The position numbers and the translations under genes were made by a program. The notes under the pieces are model-generated. The model worked only from the letters and a program-made list of their open reading frames with translations, was not told the DNA's origin and searched no databases. Positions 30,411-38,136 of a stretch of 64,000 bases of DNA are shown one piece after another; position 1 is the first letter of the stretch, and each line of letters starts with the position of its first letter. The stretch is taken from the NCBI RefSeq assembly GCF_016864555.1, contig NZ_CP044011.1, positions 418,501 through 482,500 of the forward strand. Reading direction: 5' to 3'. The DNA is from Sinorhizobium sp. BG8 (GTDB lineage: Bacteria > Pseudomonadota > Alphaproteobacteria > Rhizobiales > Rhizobiaceae).

Positions 30411-31055
30411 ATGCTGTTTAAAGCCGCTCACGGAATTTTCACCGGCATGACGCTTCTGTCTCTTGCATTTGCATCGCCTTTGGCAGCCCAGGCGGCAAGC
30501 CTCGTCGGCTTTGGCGACAGCCTGATGGCAGGATACCAGTTGCCGGCGGAGGAGTCCTTTCCCGCGCAGCTGGAGAAGGCGCTGAAGGAGAAGGGCTTCG
30601 ACATCACGATCGTAAATGCCGGTGTTTCGGGAGACACCAGTTCAGGAGGCCTGGCGCGAATCGACTGGTCCGTGCCGGATGGCACGCAAGGCGTCATCCT
30701 CGAACTCGGTGCAAACGATGCGCTTCGCGGCATCCCACCTGAACAGACGGAAAAGAACCTTGATGCGATGATCGCGCGACTGAAGGAACGCAAGGTTGGC
30801 GTTCTGCTCGTCGGAATGCTCGCCCCTCCGAACATGGGCCCCGAATATGCGCAGACCTTCAACGCGATCTATTCGCGACTTGCCGAGAAGCACGGCATTC
30901 CCCTCTATCCGTTTTTCCTCGACGGCGTGGTCACGCAGGCGCAGTTGCAGCTCGAGGACGGCATGCATCCGAACGGCAAGGGCGTCGCGGTCATGGTCGA
31001 ACGCATTCTTCCTGCAGTCGAGTCATTCCTGACAAGCTTGGGGAAAGACGGATAG
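30411..31055 (+). CDS. tesA: TesA-like GDSL arylesterase/lysophospholipase
   Basis: 214-aa secreted SGNH hydrolase. Signal peptide up to about residue 29 (AQA-AS). Block I GFGDSLMAGY with nucleophile S37, block III LGANDALRG, and block V DGMHPNGKG with the catalytic Asp-His. Periplasmic esterase/thioesterase I type. Divergent from the YbbA/YbbP genes with a 62-base spacer, as in E. coli. Confidence 0.93.
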   Translation: MLFKAAHGIFTGMTLLSLAFASPLAAQAASLVGFGDSLMAGYQLPAEESFPAQLEKALKEKGFDITIVNAGVSGDTSSGGLARIDWSVPDGTQGVILELGANDALRGIPPEQTEKNLDAMIARLKERKVGVLLVGMLAPPNMGPEYAQTFNAIYSRLAEKHGIPLYPFFLDGVVTQAQLQLEDGMHPNGKGVAVMVERILPAVESFLTSLGKDG

Positions 31056-31143
31056 TACAATCTCGCGGGTGCGAAATAGGGGTTGCGTCTCGACTCGATG
31101 CGTGATTCGCTAAGCTATCTCTAGTAGAGACGGGGACCTCGCC

Positions 31144-31725
31144 ATGCCGAGACTGTTTATCGCCCTCGAAATTCCGCGTAGTGCCGCAATGAGCCTTTCA
31201 TTGTTACGCGGAGGTCTCCCCGGAGCTCGGTGGATCGACGTAGAAAACTTCCACATTACGCTGCGCTTTATCGGTGATGTTGACGGACGAACGGCCGATG
31301 AAGTCGTCAACAAGCTCGACCGGATCGACCGCAGCGAATTCCAGATCGCCCTCAACGGGGTTGCCTCGTTCGGCTCCAGGAAACCGCACTCCATCTACGC
31401 CGGCGTAACGCCGGCGCCGGAAATGTATGCGCTGCAGGCCGAGATCGAACGCATCTGCCAACGCCTTGGACTTCCTGCGGATCCGCGCAAATTTACCCCG
31501 CATGTGACCCTCGCGAGGCTTCGCAATGCAAGGCTGGAGGACGTCGTCTCCTATCTTTCTGGACGCGCGAATTTCCAGACGGCCCCCTTCACCATCAATC
31601 GATTCGTCGTCATGTCGTCGAAGGAATCGGTCGGCGGAGGTCCTTACCTGACGGAAGAAGTCTTCCCGCTCTCCGAAGCGCGGACGTCTCATGCCGCATC
31701 GGGTATCGAGGATCGTCCCTCCTGA
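31144..31725 (+). CDS. thpR: RNA 2',3'-cyclic phosphodiesterase (2H/LigT family)
   Basis: 193-aa cytoplasmic enzyme opening 2',3'-cyclic phosphates on RNA ends. Two HxTL catalytic motifs are present: H37 in FHITLRFIGD and H120 in PHVTLARLR. MPRLFIALEIP is the family N-terminus. It precedes a cluster of RNA-related genes (helicase, S4 protein), but a 343-base spacer separates it from the helicase. Confidence 0.92.
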   Translation: MPRLFIALEIPRSAAMSLSLLRGGLPGARWIDVENFHITLRFIGDVDGRTADEVVNKLDRIDRSEFQIALNGVASFGSRKPHSIYAGVTPAPEMYALQAEIERICQRLGLPADPRKFTPHVTLARLRNARLEDVVSYLSGRANFQTAPFTINRFVVMSSKESVGGGPYLTEEVFPLSEARTSHAASGIEDRPS

Positions 31726-32068
31726 CGCTTGCACCTCGACGCTTCTAACGTCGTCGAAAGCAGTCCAGGCGGGAGTCTAGATGTGGTGACCCCTGAACGA
31801 ATCACTTCTATATGATGCGGTGAACAAAACCTGAATCCGTGCGAGTCTGCGATTCGTCTCTGATTCGTTCTTTTGGTGTTCCGATTCCACTTTTCGTCCG
31901 GGACACACGGATTTTACCCGTCCGGAAGCCCCGTCGAGGTCACGAAATTGGACGTTTGGAGCGCCGTCCCCTTGCTATTGCACCGCGGCATGGGCATTTG
32001 TTGCCTGCCGGCTGAGAGGGTCCCAAGTCCCTTTGCGGCACGTAACTGAATTCTTGCCGAGGCGTTCC
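31726..32068. other. Long spacer before helicase gene with GANTC cluster
   Basis: 343 bases without a gene. Holds seven GANTC sites between 31773 and 31887, a candidate promoter at 31785-31813, and a long predicted leader. No riboswitch or RNA family recognised. Confidence 0.6.
31785..31813 (+). promoter_or_regulatory. Candidate sigma70-type promoter of helicase gene
   Basis: -35-like GTGAC (31786-31790) and -10 CTATAT (31808-31813), 17 bases apart, close to the alphaproteobacterial housekeeping consensus TTGAC-N17-CTATAT. A GAATC methylation site (31799-31803) lies between the two boxes. Predicted transcription start near 31820, giving a leader of about 250 bases. Confidence 0.5.
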
Positions 32069-35000
32069 TTGTCTTCTGCACCGATGATTCTGAGTGGCCG
32101 CGGCGTGACTGCGGTCCTCGGCCCGACCAATACGGGCAAGACCCACTACGCTATCGAACGCATGGTGGCGCATGAGACGGGCGTAATCGGCCTGCCGCTG
32201 AGACTGCTTGCGCGCGAGGTCTATACCAGACTCGTCGAAAAGGTCGGCCATCACAATGTCGCGCTGATCACCGGCGAAGAAAAGATCGCACCGCACAAGG
32301 CGCGCTACTCGGTGTGCACGGTCGAAGCCATGCCGCGCGAGACACGTGCCTCCTTCGTGGCAATCGACGAGGTGCAGCTCGCCGGGGACCTCGAGCGCGG
32401 CCATATCTTCACCGATCGCGTCCTTCATCTGCGCGGCCGCGACGAGACGCTTCTCCTCGGCGCCGCCACCATGAAGCCGATCCTGCAACATCTGCTTCCC
32501 GGCATCACGATCGTCGAGCGACCGCGCCTTTCGCAGCTCTTCTATGCGGGCTCCAAGAAGATCACGCGCCTTCCCCAGCGCACTGCCATCGTCGCGTTTT
32601 CCGCCGACGAGGTCTACGCCATCGCCGAACTGATCCGCCGGCAGCGCGGCGGCGCGGCAGTGGTCCTCGGCGCCCTGTCGCCGCGCACTCGAAACGCGCA
32701 GGTGGGGCTCTATCAGGAAGGCGACGTCGAGTACCTGGTTGCCACCGATGCCATCGGCATGGGCCTGAACCTTGATGTCGATCACGTCGCCTTCGCGCAG
32801 GACCGCAAATACGACGGCTACCAGTACCGGAACCTCAATCCGGGCGAAATCGGCCAGGTCGCCGGGCGCGCCGGCCGGCATCTGCGGGATGGCACCTTCG
32901 GCGTGACCGGGCGGGTCAATCCAATGGACGAGGAACTCGTCCAGCGCATCGAGACCCATGATTTCGATCCCGTTCGCGTCCTGCAGTGGCGGTCGAAGAA
33001 CCTCGATTTCAGCTCGATTACCGGTTTGAAGGCGAGTCTCGACGCGCCGCCCACGATCAGTGGCCTCACCCGCGCCCTCCCGGCAATCGACCAGCAGGCG
33101 CTCGAGCATCTGTCGCGATACCCCGATATCAAGGAAATCGCGACCACGGCCGAGCGGGTGGAAAAGCTGTGGGAGGCATGTGCCCTGCCGGACTATCGGC
33201 GAATTACGCCCGTCCAGCACGCCGATCTTATCTCGACCCTCTATGCCGATCTCGTCCGGCGCGGTACGGTGAACGAGGATTTCATGGCCGAGCAGGTGCG
33301 ACGCGCCGATCGCACCGATGGTGAGATTGACACACTTTCGGCACGAATCGCACAGATCAGGACTTGGACCTATGTGTCGAACCGGCCCGGATGGCTTGCC
33401 GATCCGACACACTGGCAGGAAAAGACGCGGGAAATCGAGGATCGATTGTCCGATGCGTTACATGAAAGGTTGACGAAACGCTTTGTTGATCGCAGGACAT
33501 CTGTGCTCATGAAGCGCCTGAGAGAGAATGCAATGCTGGAAGCTGAGATCAGTGTGAATGGCGATGTCTTCGTAGAAGGACATCATGTGGGACAATTGGC
33601 CGGATTCCGGTTCACGCCGGCGGCGGGCACGGAAGGTCCCGACGCGAAAGCGGTGCAGTCAGCCTCGCAGAAGGCCCTGGCGCTCGAGTTTGAGGCTCGC
33701 GCGGCGCGCCTCCATGCCGCAGGCAATGGCGATCTCGCGGTCGGCTCGGACGGCTATGTCCGCTGGCTCGGCGATCCCGTGGCCCGTCTTTCGGCGAGCG
33801 ATCACATCATGCGCCCCCGCGTGATCCTGCTCGCAGACGAGCAGTTGACCGGAAATGCGCGCGACCACGTGGCCGCCCGCATCGAGCGCTTCGTGAACTA
33901 TCATATCGCTAACGTGCTCAAGCCGCTCGACGATCTGTCGCGTGCAGAAGACCTTGAAGGTCTTGCGAAGGGACTTGCGTTCCAGCTCGTCGAGAGCCTG
34001 GGTGTCCTGTTCCGTCGCGATGTGGCCGAGGACGTGAAGTCCCTGGACCAGGACGCGCGTGCGTCGATCCGCAAGCACGGCATCCGTTTCGGTGCATACC
34101 ACATCTTCATGCCGGCCCTGCTGAAGCCGGCACCGGCCGAGTTGATCACCCTGCTCTGGGCGTTGAAGAACGACGGACTCGACAAGCCGGGCTATGGCGA
34201 CCTCATTCCGGTCCTGGCTGCCGGGCGTACGTCTGTTGTCACCGATCCCGCTTTCGAGCGCACCTTCTACAAGCTGGCCGGTTTCCGCTTCCTCGGAAAG
34301 CGTGCCGTGCGCATCGACATCCTCGAGCGCCTGGCCGACCTGATCCGGCCGCTCTTGCAGTGGAAGCCCGGCACTCCGCGCCCGGATGGTGCCTATGACG
34401 GCCGCCGTTTCACGACGACAACCGCCATGCTCTCCATTCTCGGCGCGACGCCGGACGACATGGAAGAAATCCTGAAGGGGCTCGGCTATCGCGCTGACAG
34501 CGTGAAAGCGGAAGAAGCCGCGGCCTTCCTCGCCTCTCAAACCGCAGCGGCTGCTCCGGCAGCGGAAGCGGCCGAGACGACGGACGACAACGGCAAGGCG
34601 GATCACGACGACGCCGACGCTGCCACGGAAACAGAGGGCGAGGCCCAACCCGCCGAAAGTGTTCAGGCAGCAGAGGAACAGTCGAGCCCGTTGGACGTTT
34701 CAAGCGAAGCGGCTGCAGCCGAGGCAGCGGAGCCGAAGCCGGTTCTGCTGTGGCGGCCGGGTTCGCGCCATGACAACCAGCGCCACAACCACCGCGACCG
34801 CGGACAGGGTGAACGGCATGGTGATCGACGCGACGGCAAGAAGCAGGCGGGCGGGCGCCCGGATCGAGCCAAGGGCCGCGACGGAAGGTCGCAGGATGCA
34901 GGCCGTCCGGATCGGGGCAACCGCCCTGATCGCGGTGAGCGGCCGGAGCGCAACGAACGCGGCGGTAAGCCGCAGCAGCAGAGGTTCGAGGCTCGGCCTC

Positions 35001-35077
35001 CGCGCAAGGAGAAGCCGATCGATCCGGATTCGCCCTTCGCGAAGCTCGCCGCGCTCAAGGAGCAGATGAAGAAGTAG
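32069..35077 (+). CDS. Suv3-like ATP-dependent RNA helicase
   Basis: About 1002-aa SF2 helicase. RecA1 has Walker A GPTNTGKTHYA, a DEVQ box (FVAIDEVQLA) and GAATM; RecA2 has ATDAIGMGLNLD and motif VI GQVAGRAGRH. The DEVQ/TNTGKT forms are those of Suv3-type (mitochondrial degradosome) helicases. The last ~170 residues are an alanine/glutamate-rich stretch followed by an arginine/glycine/aspartate-rich tail (RGERPERNERGGKP), likely RNA-binding. TTG at 32069 is chosen because GAGG lies 6 bases upstream; TTG 32033 or ATG 32084 are alternatives. Confidence 0.9.
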   Translation: MSSAPMILSGRGVTAVLGPTNTGKTHYAIERMVAHETGVIGLPLRLLAREVYTRLVEKVGHHNVALITGEEKIAPHKARYSVCTVEAMPRETRASFVAIDEVQLAGDLERGHIFTDRVLHLRGRDETLLLGAATMKPILQHLLPGITIVERPRLSQLFYAGSKKITRLPQRTAIVAFSADEVYAIAELIRRQRGGAAVVLGALSPRTRNAQVGLYQEGDVEYLVATDAIGMGLNLDVDHVAFAQDRKYDGYQYRNLNPGEIGQVAGRAGRHLRDGTFGVTGRVNPMDEELVQRIETHDFDPVRVLQWRSKNLDFSSITGLKASLDAPPTISGLTRALPAIDQQALEHLSRYPDIKEIATTAERVEKLWEACALPDYRRITPVQHADLISTLYADLVRRGTVNEDFMAEQVRRADRTDGEIDTLSARIAQIRTWTYVSNRPGWLADPTHWQEKTREIEDRLSDALHERLTKRFVDRRTSVLMKRLRENAMLEAEISVNGDVFVEGHHVGQLAGFRFTPAAGTEGPDAKAVQSASQKALALEFEARAARLHAAGNGDLAVGSDGYVRWLGDPVARLSASDHIMRPRVILLADEQLTGNARDHVAARIERFVNYHIANVLKPLDDLSRAEDLEGLAKGLAFQLVESLGVLFRRDVAEDVKSLDQDARASIRKHGIRFGAYHIFMPALLKPAPAELITLLWALKNDGLDKPGYGDLIPVLAAGRTSVVTDPAFERTFYKLAGFRFLGKRAVRIDILERLADLIRPLLQWKPGTPRPDGAYDGRRFTTTTAMLSILGATPDDMEEILKGLGYRADSVKAEEAAAFLASQTAAAAPAAEAAETTDDNGKADHDDADAATETEGEAQPAESVQAAEEQSSPLDVSSEAAAAEAAEPKPVLLWRPGSRHDNQRHNHRDRGQGERHGDRRDGKKQAGGRPDRAKGRDGRSQDAGRPDRGNRPDRGERPERNERGGKPQQQRFEARPPRKEKPIDPDSPFAKLAALKEQMKK

Positions 35078-35081
35078 CCAT

Positions 35082-35492
35082 ATGGCAAACGGTCAGGAAC
35101 AGCCAACGGGTCTGGCGCGCCAGCGCATCGACAAGTGGCTGTTCTTTGCCCGGCTGAAGAAGTCTCGCTCTCTTGCAGCAAAAGCGGTGGAGTCGGGCGA
35201 TGTCGCGGTCAACGGCCAGCAGATCCGGCAACCATCCTATGGCCTGAAAGCAGGCGACGTCGTGGTGGTGTCTGCCGACCGTCACGACATTGTCGTGAAA
35301 GTCCTCTCAGGCGGTGTACGACGTGGCCCCTACGAGGAGGCGCGCCTCCTCTATGAAGACATGACGCCTCCGCCTCCCCCGAAAGGTGAACGCAATCTCT
35401 TTGCCGAGGTGACGCGCGACCGGGGTGCAGGCCGCCCGACCAAACGCGAGAGGCGCCAGATCGACCGCTTGCAGGATGGAACGGACGATTAG
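35082..35492 (+). CDS. S4-domain RNA-binding protein (Hsp15-like)
   Basis: 136-aa protein with an S4 fold at residues 7-70 (ARQRIDKWLFFARLKKSRSL, then VAVNGQQIRQPSYGLKAGD). A basic tail (GRPTKRERRQIDRL) follows. Hsp15 (HslR) binds 50S subunits carrying stalled nascent chains and is heat-induced in E. coli. Begins 4 bases after the helicase stop, so the two are an operon. Function by homology only. Confidence 0.9.
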   Translation: MANGQEQPTGLARQRIDKWLFFARLKKSRSLAAKAVESGDVAVNGQQIRQPSYGLKAGDVVVVSADRHDIVVKVLSGGVRRGPYEEARLLYEDMTPPPPPKGERNLFAEVTRDRGAGRPTKRERRQIDRLQDGTDD

Positions 35493-35685
35493 AAAACTGT
35501 CCTTCAATGCCGCGGCTTTTAAGCATCGTTTGTCCTTGCAAAGCGATGGCAAAGTCTTTACCTGCAACGCGATAGAGGGCACATACTGAGGCGTAGAATG
35601 CGCGCGGCGATGCGTCTTCGTGATGGATTTTGGGACGAATTGTCCCGTCGCGGGACATGCCGCAGAGAATTCTCTGGAGTAACTC

Positions 35686-36024
35686 ATGACGTATGTCGTG
35701 ACCGACAATTGCATACGCTGCAAATATACGGACTGCGTTGAGGTCTGCCCCGTCGATTGCTTCTACGAGGGCGAGAATTTTCTCGTGATCCATCCCGACG
35801 AGTGCATCGATTGCGGTGTTTGCGAACCGGAATGTCCCGCCGAGGCGATCAAACCGGACACCGAGCCCGGACTCGACAAGTGGTTGAAGATAAACTCTGA
35901 ATTTGCTCAGATTTGGCCCAACATCACCGTAAAGCGTGATGCCATGCCCGAAGCAAAAGAGATGGACGGCGAGGAAGGGAAGTACGAAAAGTACTTCTCG
36001 GCCAACCCTGGCCAGGGCGACTGA
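35686..36024 (+). CDS. fdxA: Ferredoxin FdxA (7Fe, [3Fe-4S][4Fe-4S])
   Basis: 112-aa soluble ferredoxin. N-terminal cysteine set in [18 protein letters not shown] and second set in [12 protein letters not shown] hold a 3Fe-4S and a 4Fe-4S cluster. C-terminal extension with [19 protein letters not shown] is typical of alphaproteobacterial FdxA. Conserved neighbour of carD in Rhizobiales. Electron-transfer partner unknown. Confidence 0.95.
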   Translation: MTYVVTDNCIRCKYTDCVEVCPVDCFYEGENFLVIHPDECIDCGVCEPECPAEAIKPDTEPGLDKWLKINSEFAQIWPNITVKRDAMPEAKEMDGEEGKYEKYFSANPGQGD

Positions 36025-36398
36025 CGGATCGCTCTCCATCTGCTTCTGCACTGTGGAAAACAGCCTTCCCACCCACTTTGGGGATAGGGCAGGCTTGATG
36101 ACCCATGTAAAGCAAATTATTGATTCGGACACTTTTTTATGCTAGGGTCAAAAAACTGATCCAAATTGTGGCACTTTGCCGTGCCCAAAACACCACCACG
36201 AAAGCAAACGATCTCAAGACGACGCTCACCTCCCATAGGCAACCTCGTGTTGCTGCACTGTGATCGCGTCGTATGAATGTTTGTGCTTGGCTGTGCGGAC
36301 CAGAGTTGAGACATCGCCCACGATGTCCCGTCTTTCCCGGGCCTCGCTGACCCGGCCCCGGCACCCGCCGGGAGCGTAACAGGGAGTATTTGAGCAGA
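36025..36398. other. Spacer between fdxA and carD
   Basis: 374 bases without a recognisable gene. It contains the carD promoter and leader and a small hairpin (GGCAC/GTGCC, 36170-36185). AT-rich around 36110-36165. I cannot define promoter boxes reliably or recognise an RNA family. Confidence 0.45.
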
Positions 36399-36968
36399 AT
36401 GACGACCCAGCAGAAGAAATCCTCGACGCGCCAAGGCTTCAAGACCGGTGAATCCATCGTCTATCCAGCCCACGGCGTAGGGCAAATCGTCGCCATCGAG
36501 GAGCAGGAAGTTGCAGGCATGAAGCTTGAGCTTTTTGTCATTGATTTCGAAAAGGACAAGATGCGCCTGAAAGTGCCGGTCGCAAAGGCCGTATCCATCG
36601 GCATGCGCAAGCTTTCCGAGACGGACTTCGTCGAACGTGCATTGAAAGTCGTGCAGGGCAAGGCCCGCGTGAAGCGTACCATGTGGTCGCGCCGCGCACA
36701 GGAGTACGATGCGAAGATCAATTCAGGTGACTTGATCTCGATCGCCGAAGTCGTACGCGATCTCTATCGTGCAGAGAACCAGCCGGAACAGTCTTATTCC
36801 GAGCGCCAGCTTTACGAGGCGGCACTTGACCGCATGGCGCGTGAAATCGCCGCCGTCAACAAGATGTCCGAAACCGAAGCTGTTCGCCTCGTTGAGACCA
36901 ATCTCAGCAAGGGTCCGAAGCGCGGCAAGCTGATCGAGGAAGACGATACGCAGGACGAAGCCGCTTAA
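36399..36968 (+). CDS. carD: CarD-family transcription regulator
   Basis: 189-aa RNA-polymerase-binding protein. N-terminal RNAP-interaction (Tudor-like) domain: GFKTGESIVYPAHGVGQI and FEKDKMRLKVPVAKA; C-terminal helical DNA-interacting domain with the conserved tryptophan in VKRTMWSRRAQEYDAKINSG. Stabilises open complexes, notably at rRNA promoters, in homologues. I chose ATG 36399 (MTTQQKKSST); TTG at 36390 is possible but AGGGAG is too close to it. Confidence 0.94.
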   Translation: MTTQQKKSSTRQGFKTGESIVYPAHGVGQIVAIEEQEVAGMKLELFVIDFEKDKMRLKVPVAKAVSIGMRKLSETDFVERALKVVQGKARVKRTMWSRRAQEYDAKINSGDLISIAEVVRDLYRAENQPEQSYSERQLYEAALDRMAREIAAVNKMSETEAVRLVETNLSKGPKRGKLIEEDDTQDEAA

Positions 36969-36992
36969 GCTTCCCCGCATCGACGACGATTC

Positions 36993-37022
36993 AAAACCCG
37001 GCTGTTTCAGCCGGGTTTTTTT
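36993..37022 (+). terminator. Intrinsic terminator of carD
   Basis: Stem AACCCGGCT/AGCCGGGTT with a five-base loop followed by TTTTT. The T-run ends 3 bases before the -35 box of the rpoH2 promoter. Confidence 0.9.
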
Positions 37023-37024
37023 GT

Positions 37025-37049
37025 GGAACTTTTTTGGGGCGTACGCGTT
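37025..37049 (+). promoter_or_regulatory. EcfG/RpoE2-type promoter of rpoH2
   Basis: GGAAC (37025-37029), 17 bases, then GTT (37047-37049). This agrees with the general-stress ECF sigma factor consensus of rhizobia (GGAAC-N18/19-TT). rpoH2 of Sinorhizobium meliloti is a known RpoE2 target. Predicted start near 37056 leaves a leader of about 145 bases. Confidence 0.75.
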
Positions 37050-37201
37050 GCGACCACGAAGAAATGGGCAACCTACGCCGTTACAGACGTGCCACGGTTG
37101 CCCATCGCTCACCGCAGACGAAGATTTGCGCTGATTGCGGTTCGTAATCCGGCCAATATATCTAAGCGTAAGTGACGATCGGTTTACGGGGGACATGGTT
37201 C

Positions 37202-38071
37202 ATGATTACCACCACAGCAGACCGCCGCATGATCAAGCTTGCAATGTCGGCGCCCTATCTCGAGCGCGACGAGGAGCAGGCGCTCGCTCACGCGTGGAAG
37301 GAAAATAACGATCAGGAAGCCCGCAATCGCATCGCCATGGCCCACATGCGTCTGGTCATATCGATGGCGGCCAGGTTTCGTAATTTCGGTCTGCCCGTGG
37401 GCGATCTTGTCCAGGAGGGCCATATCGGGCTGCTGGAGGCGGCGGCGCGCTTCGAGCCTGACCGCCAGGTCAGATTCTCGACCTATGCCACCTGGTGGAT
37501 CAGGGCCTCCATTCAGGACTACGTATTGCGCAACTGGTCCATCGTTCGCGGCGGCACCAGCTCCGCGCAGAAGGCGCTGTTCTTCAATCTGCGGCGGCTG
37601 AGGGCACGCCTTGCAAGCGGCGACCGCCAACTTACTTCAGAGGCCGTGCACGAGGAGATTGCGGCGGCGATCGGCGTCAGCACGGCGGATGTCCGCAACA
37701 TGGATGCGAGGCTCTCCTCATCCGACATTTCCCTGCAGGCCCCGCTTTCTTCCGGCGACGATGAAGGTGCGAACCGGCTCGACCTGCTCGCAAGTGATAC
37801 GCCGCTCCCGGATGAGCAAGTCGGAGAGATAATCGACGGGGAGCGCCGGCGCGGATGGCTCCATTCCGCACTCGCCCAGTTGAACGCTCGTGAAATGAAG
37901 ATCATTCACGCCCGACGCCTCGCTGAAGAGGGTGCCACTCTGGAGGAACTCGGGGCGGATCTCGGCATCTCGAAGGAACGAGTGAGGCAGATCGAATGCC
38001 GGGCGCTCGAGAAGCTCAGAACAGCTTTGGTCGAGAGCACCCCCGGATTTTCCGCGACGATGCAAGCGTGA
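37202..38071 (+). CDS. rpoH2: RNA polymerase sigma factor RpoH2
   Basis: 289-aa sigma-32-family factor. Region 2 is clear (NFGLPVGDLVQEGHIGLLEA, VRFSTYATWWIRASIQDYVL), the RpoH box is degenerate (AQKALFFNLRRLRA), and region 4 has LEELGADLGISKERVRQIE. Length equals that of S. meliloti RpoH2. ATG at 37202 follows GGGGGA by 8 bases; an upstream GTG at 37172 is less likely. Directs a subset of stress genes downstream of EcfG. Confidence 0.93.
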   Translation: MITTTADRRMIKLAMSAPYLERDEEQALAHAWKENNDQEARNRIAMAHMRLVISMAARFRNFGLPVGDLVQEGHIGLLEAAARFEPDRQVRFSTYATWWIRASIQDYVLRNWSIVRGGTSSAQKALFFNLRRLRARLASGDRQLTSEAVHEEIAAAIGVSTADVRNMDARLSSSDISLQAPLSSGDDEGANRLDLLASDTPLPDEQVGEIIDGERRRGWLHSALAQLNAREMKIIHARRLAEEGATLEELGADLGISKERVRQIECRALEKLRTALVESTPGFSATMQA

Positions 38072-38136
38072 CCAGCGTGCCGAGGCACTCAGTCGGTCAC
38101 AGCGAGTGAGATATCGCGGAGCGACACGCCACGCTG

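Noticed and set aside
31940-33412. 490-aa minus-strand open frame opposite the helicase
   Set aside because: It is antisense to a clearly conserved helicase and has the charged, repetitive look of GC-rich antisense frames.
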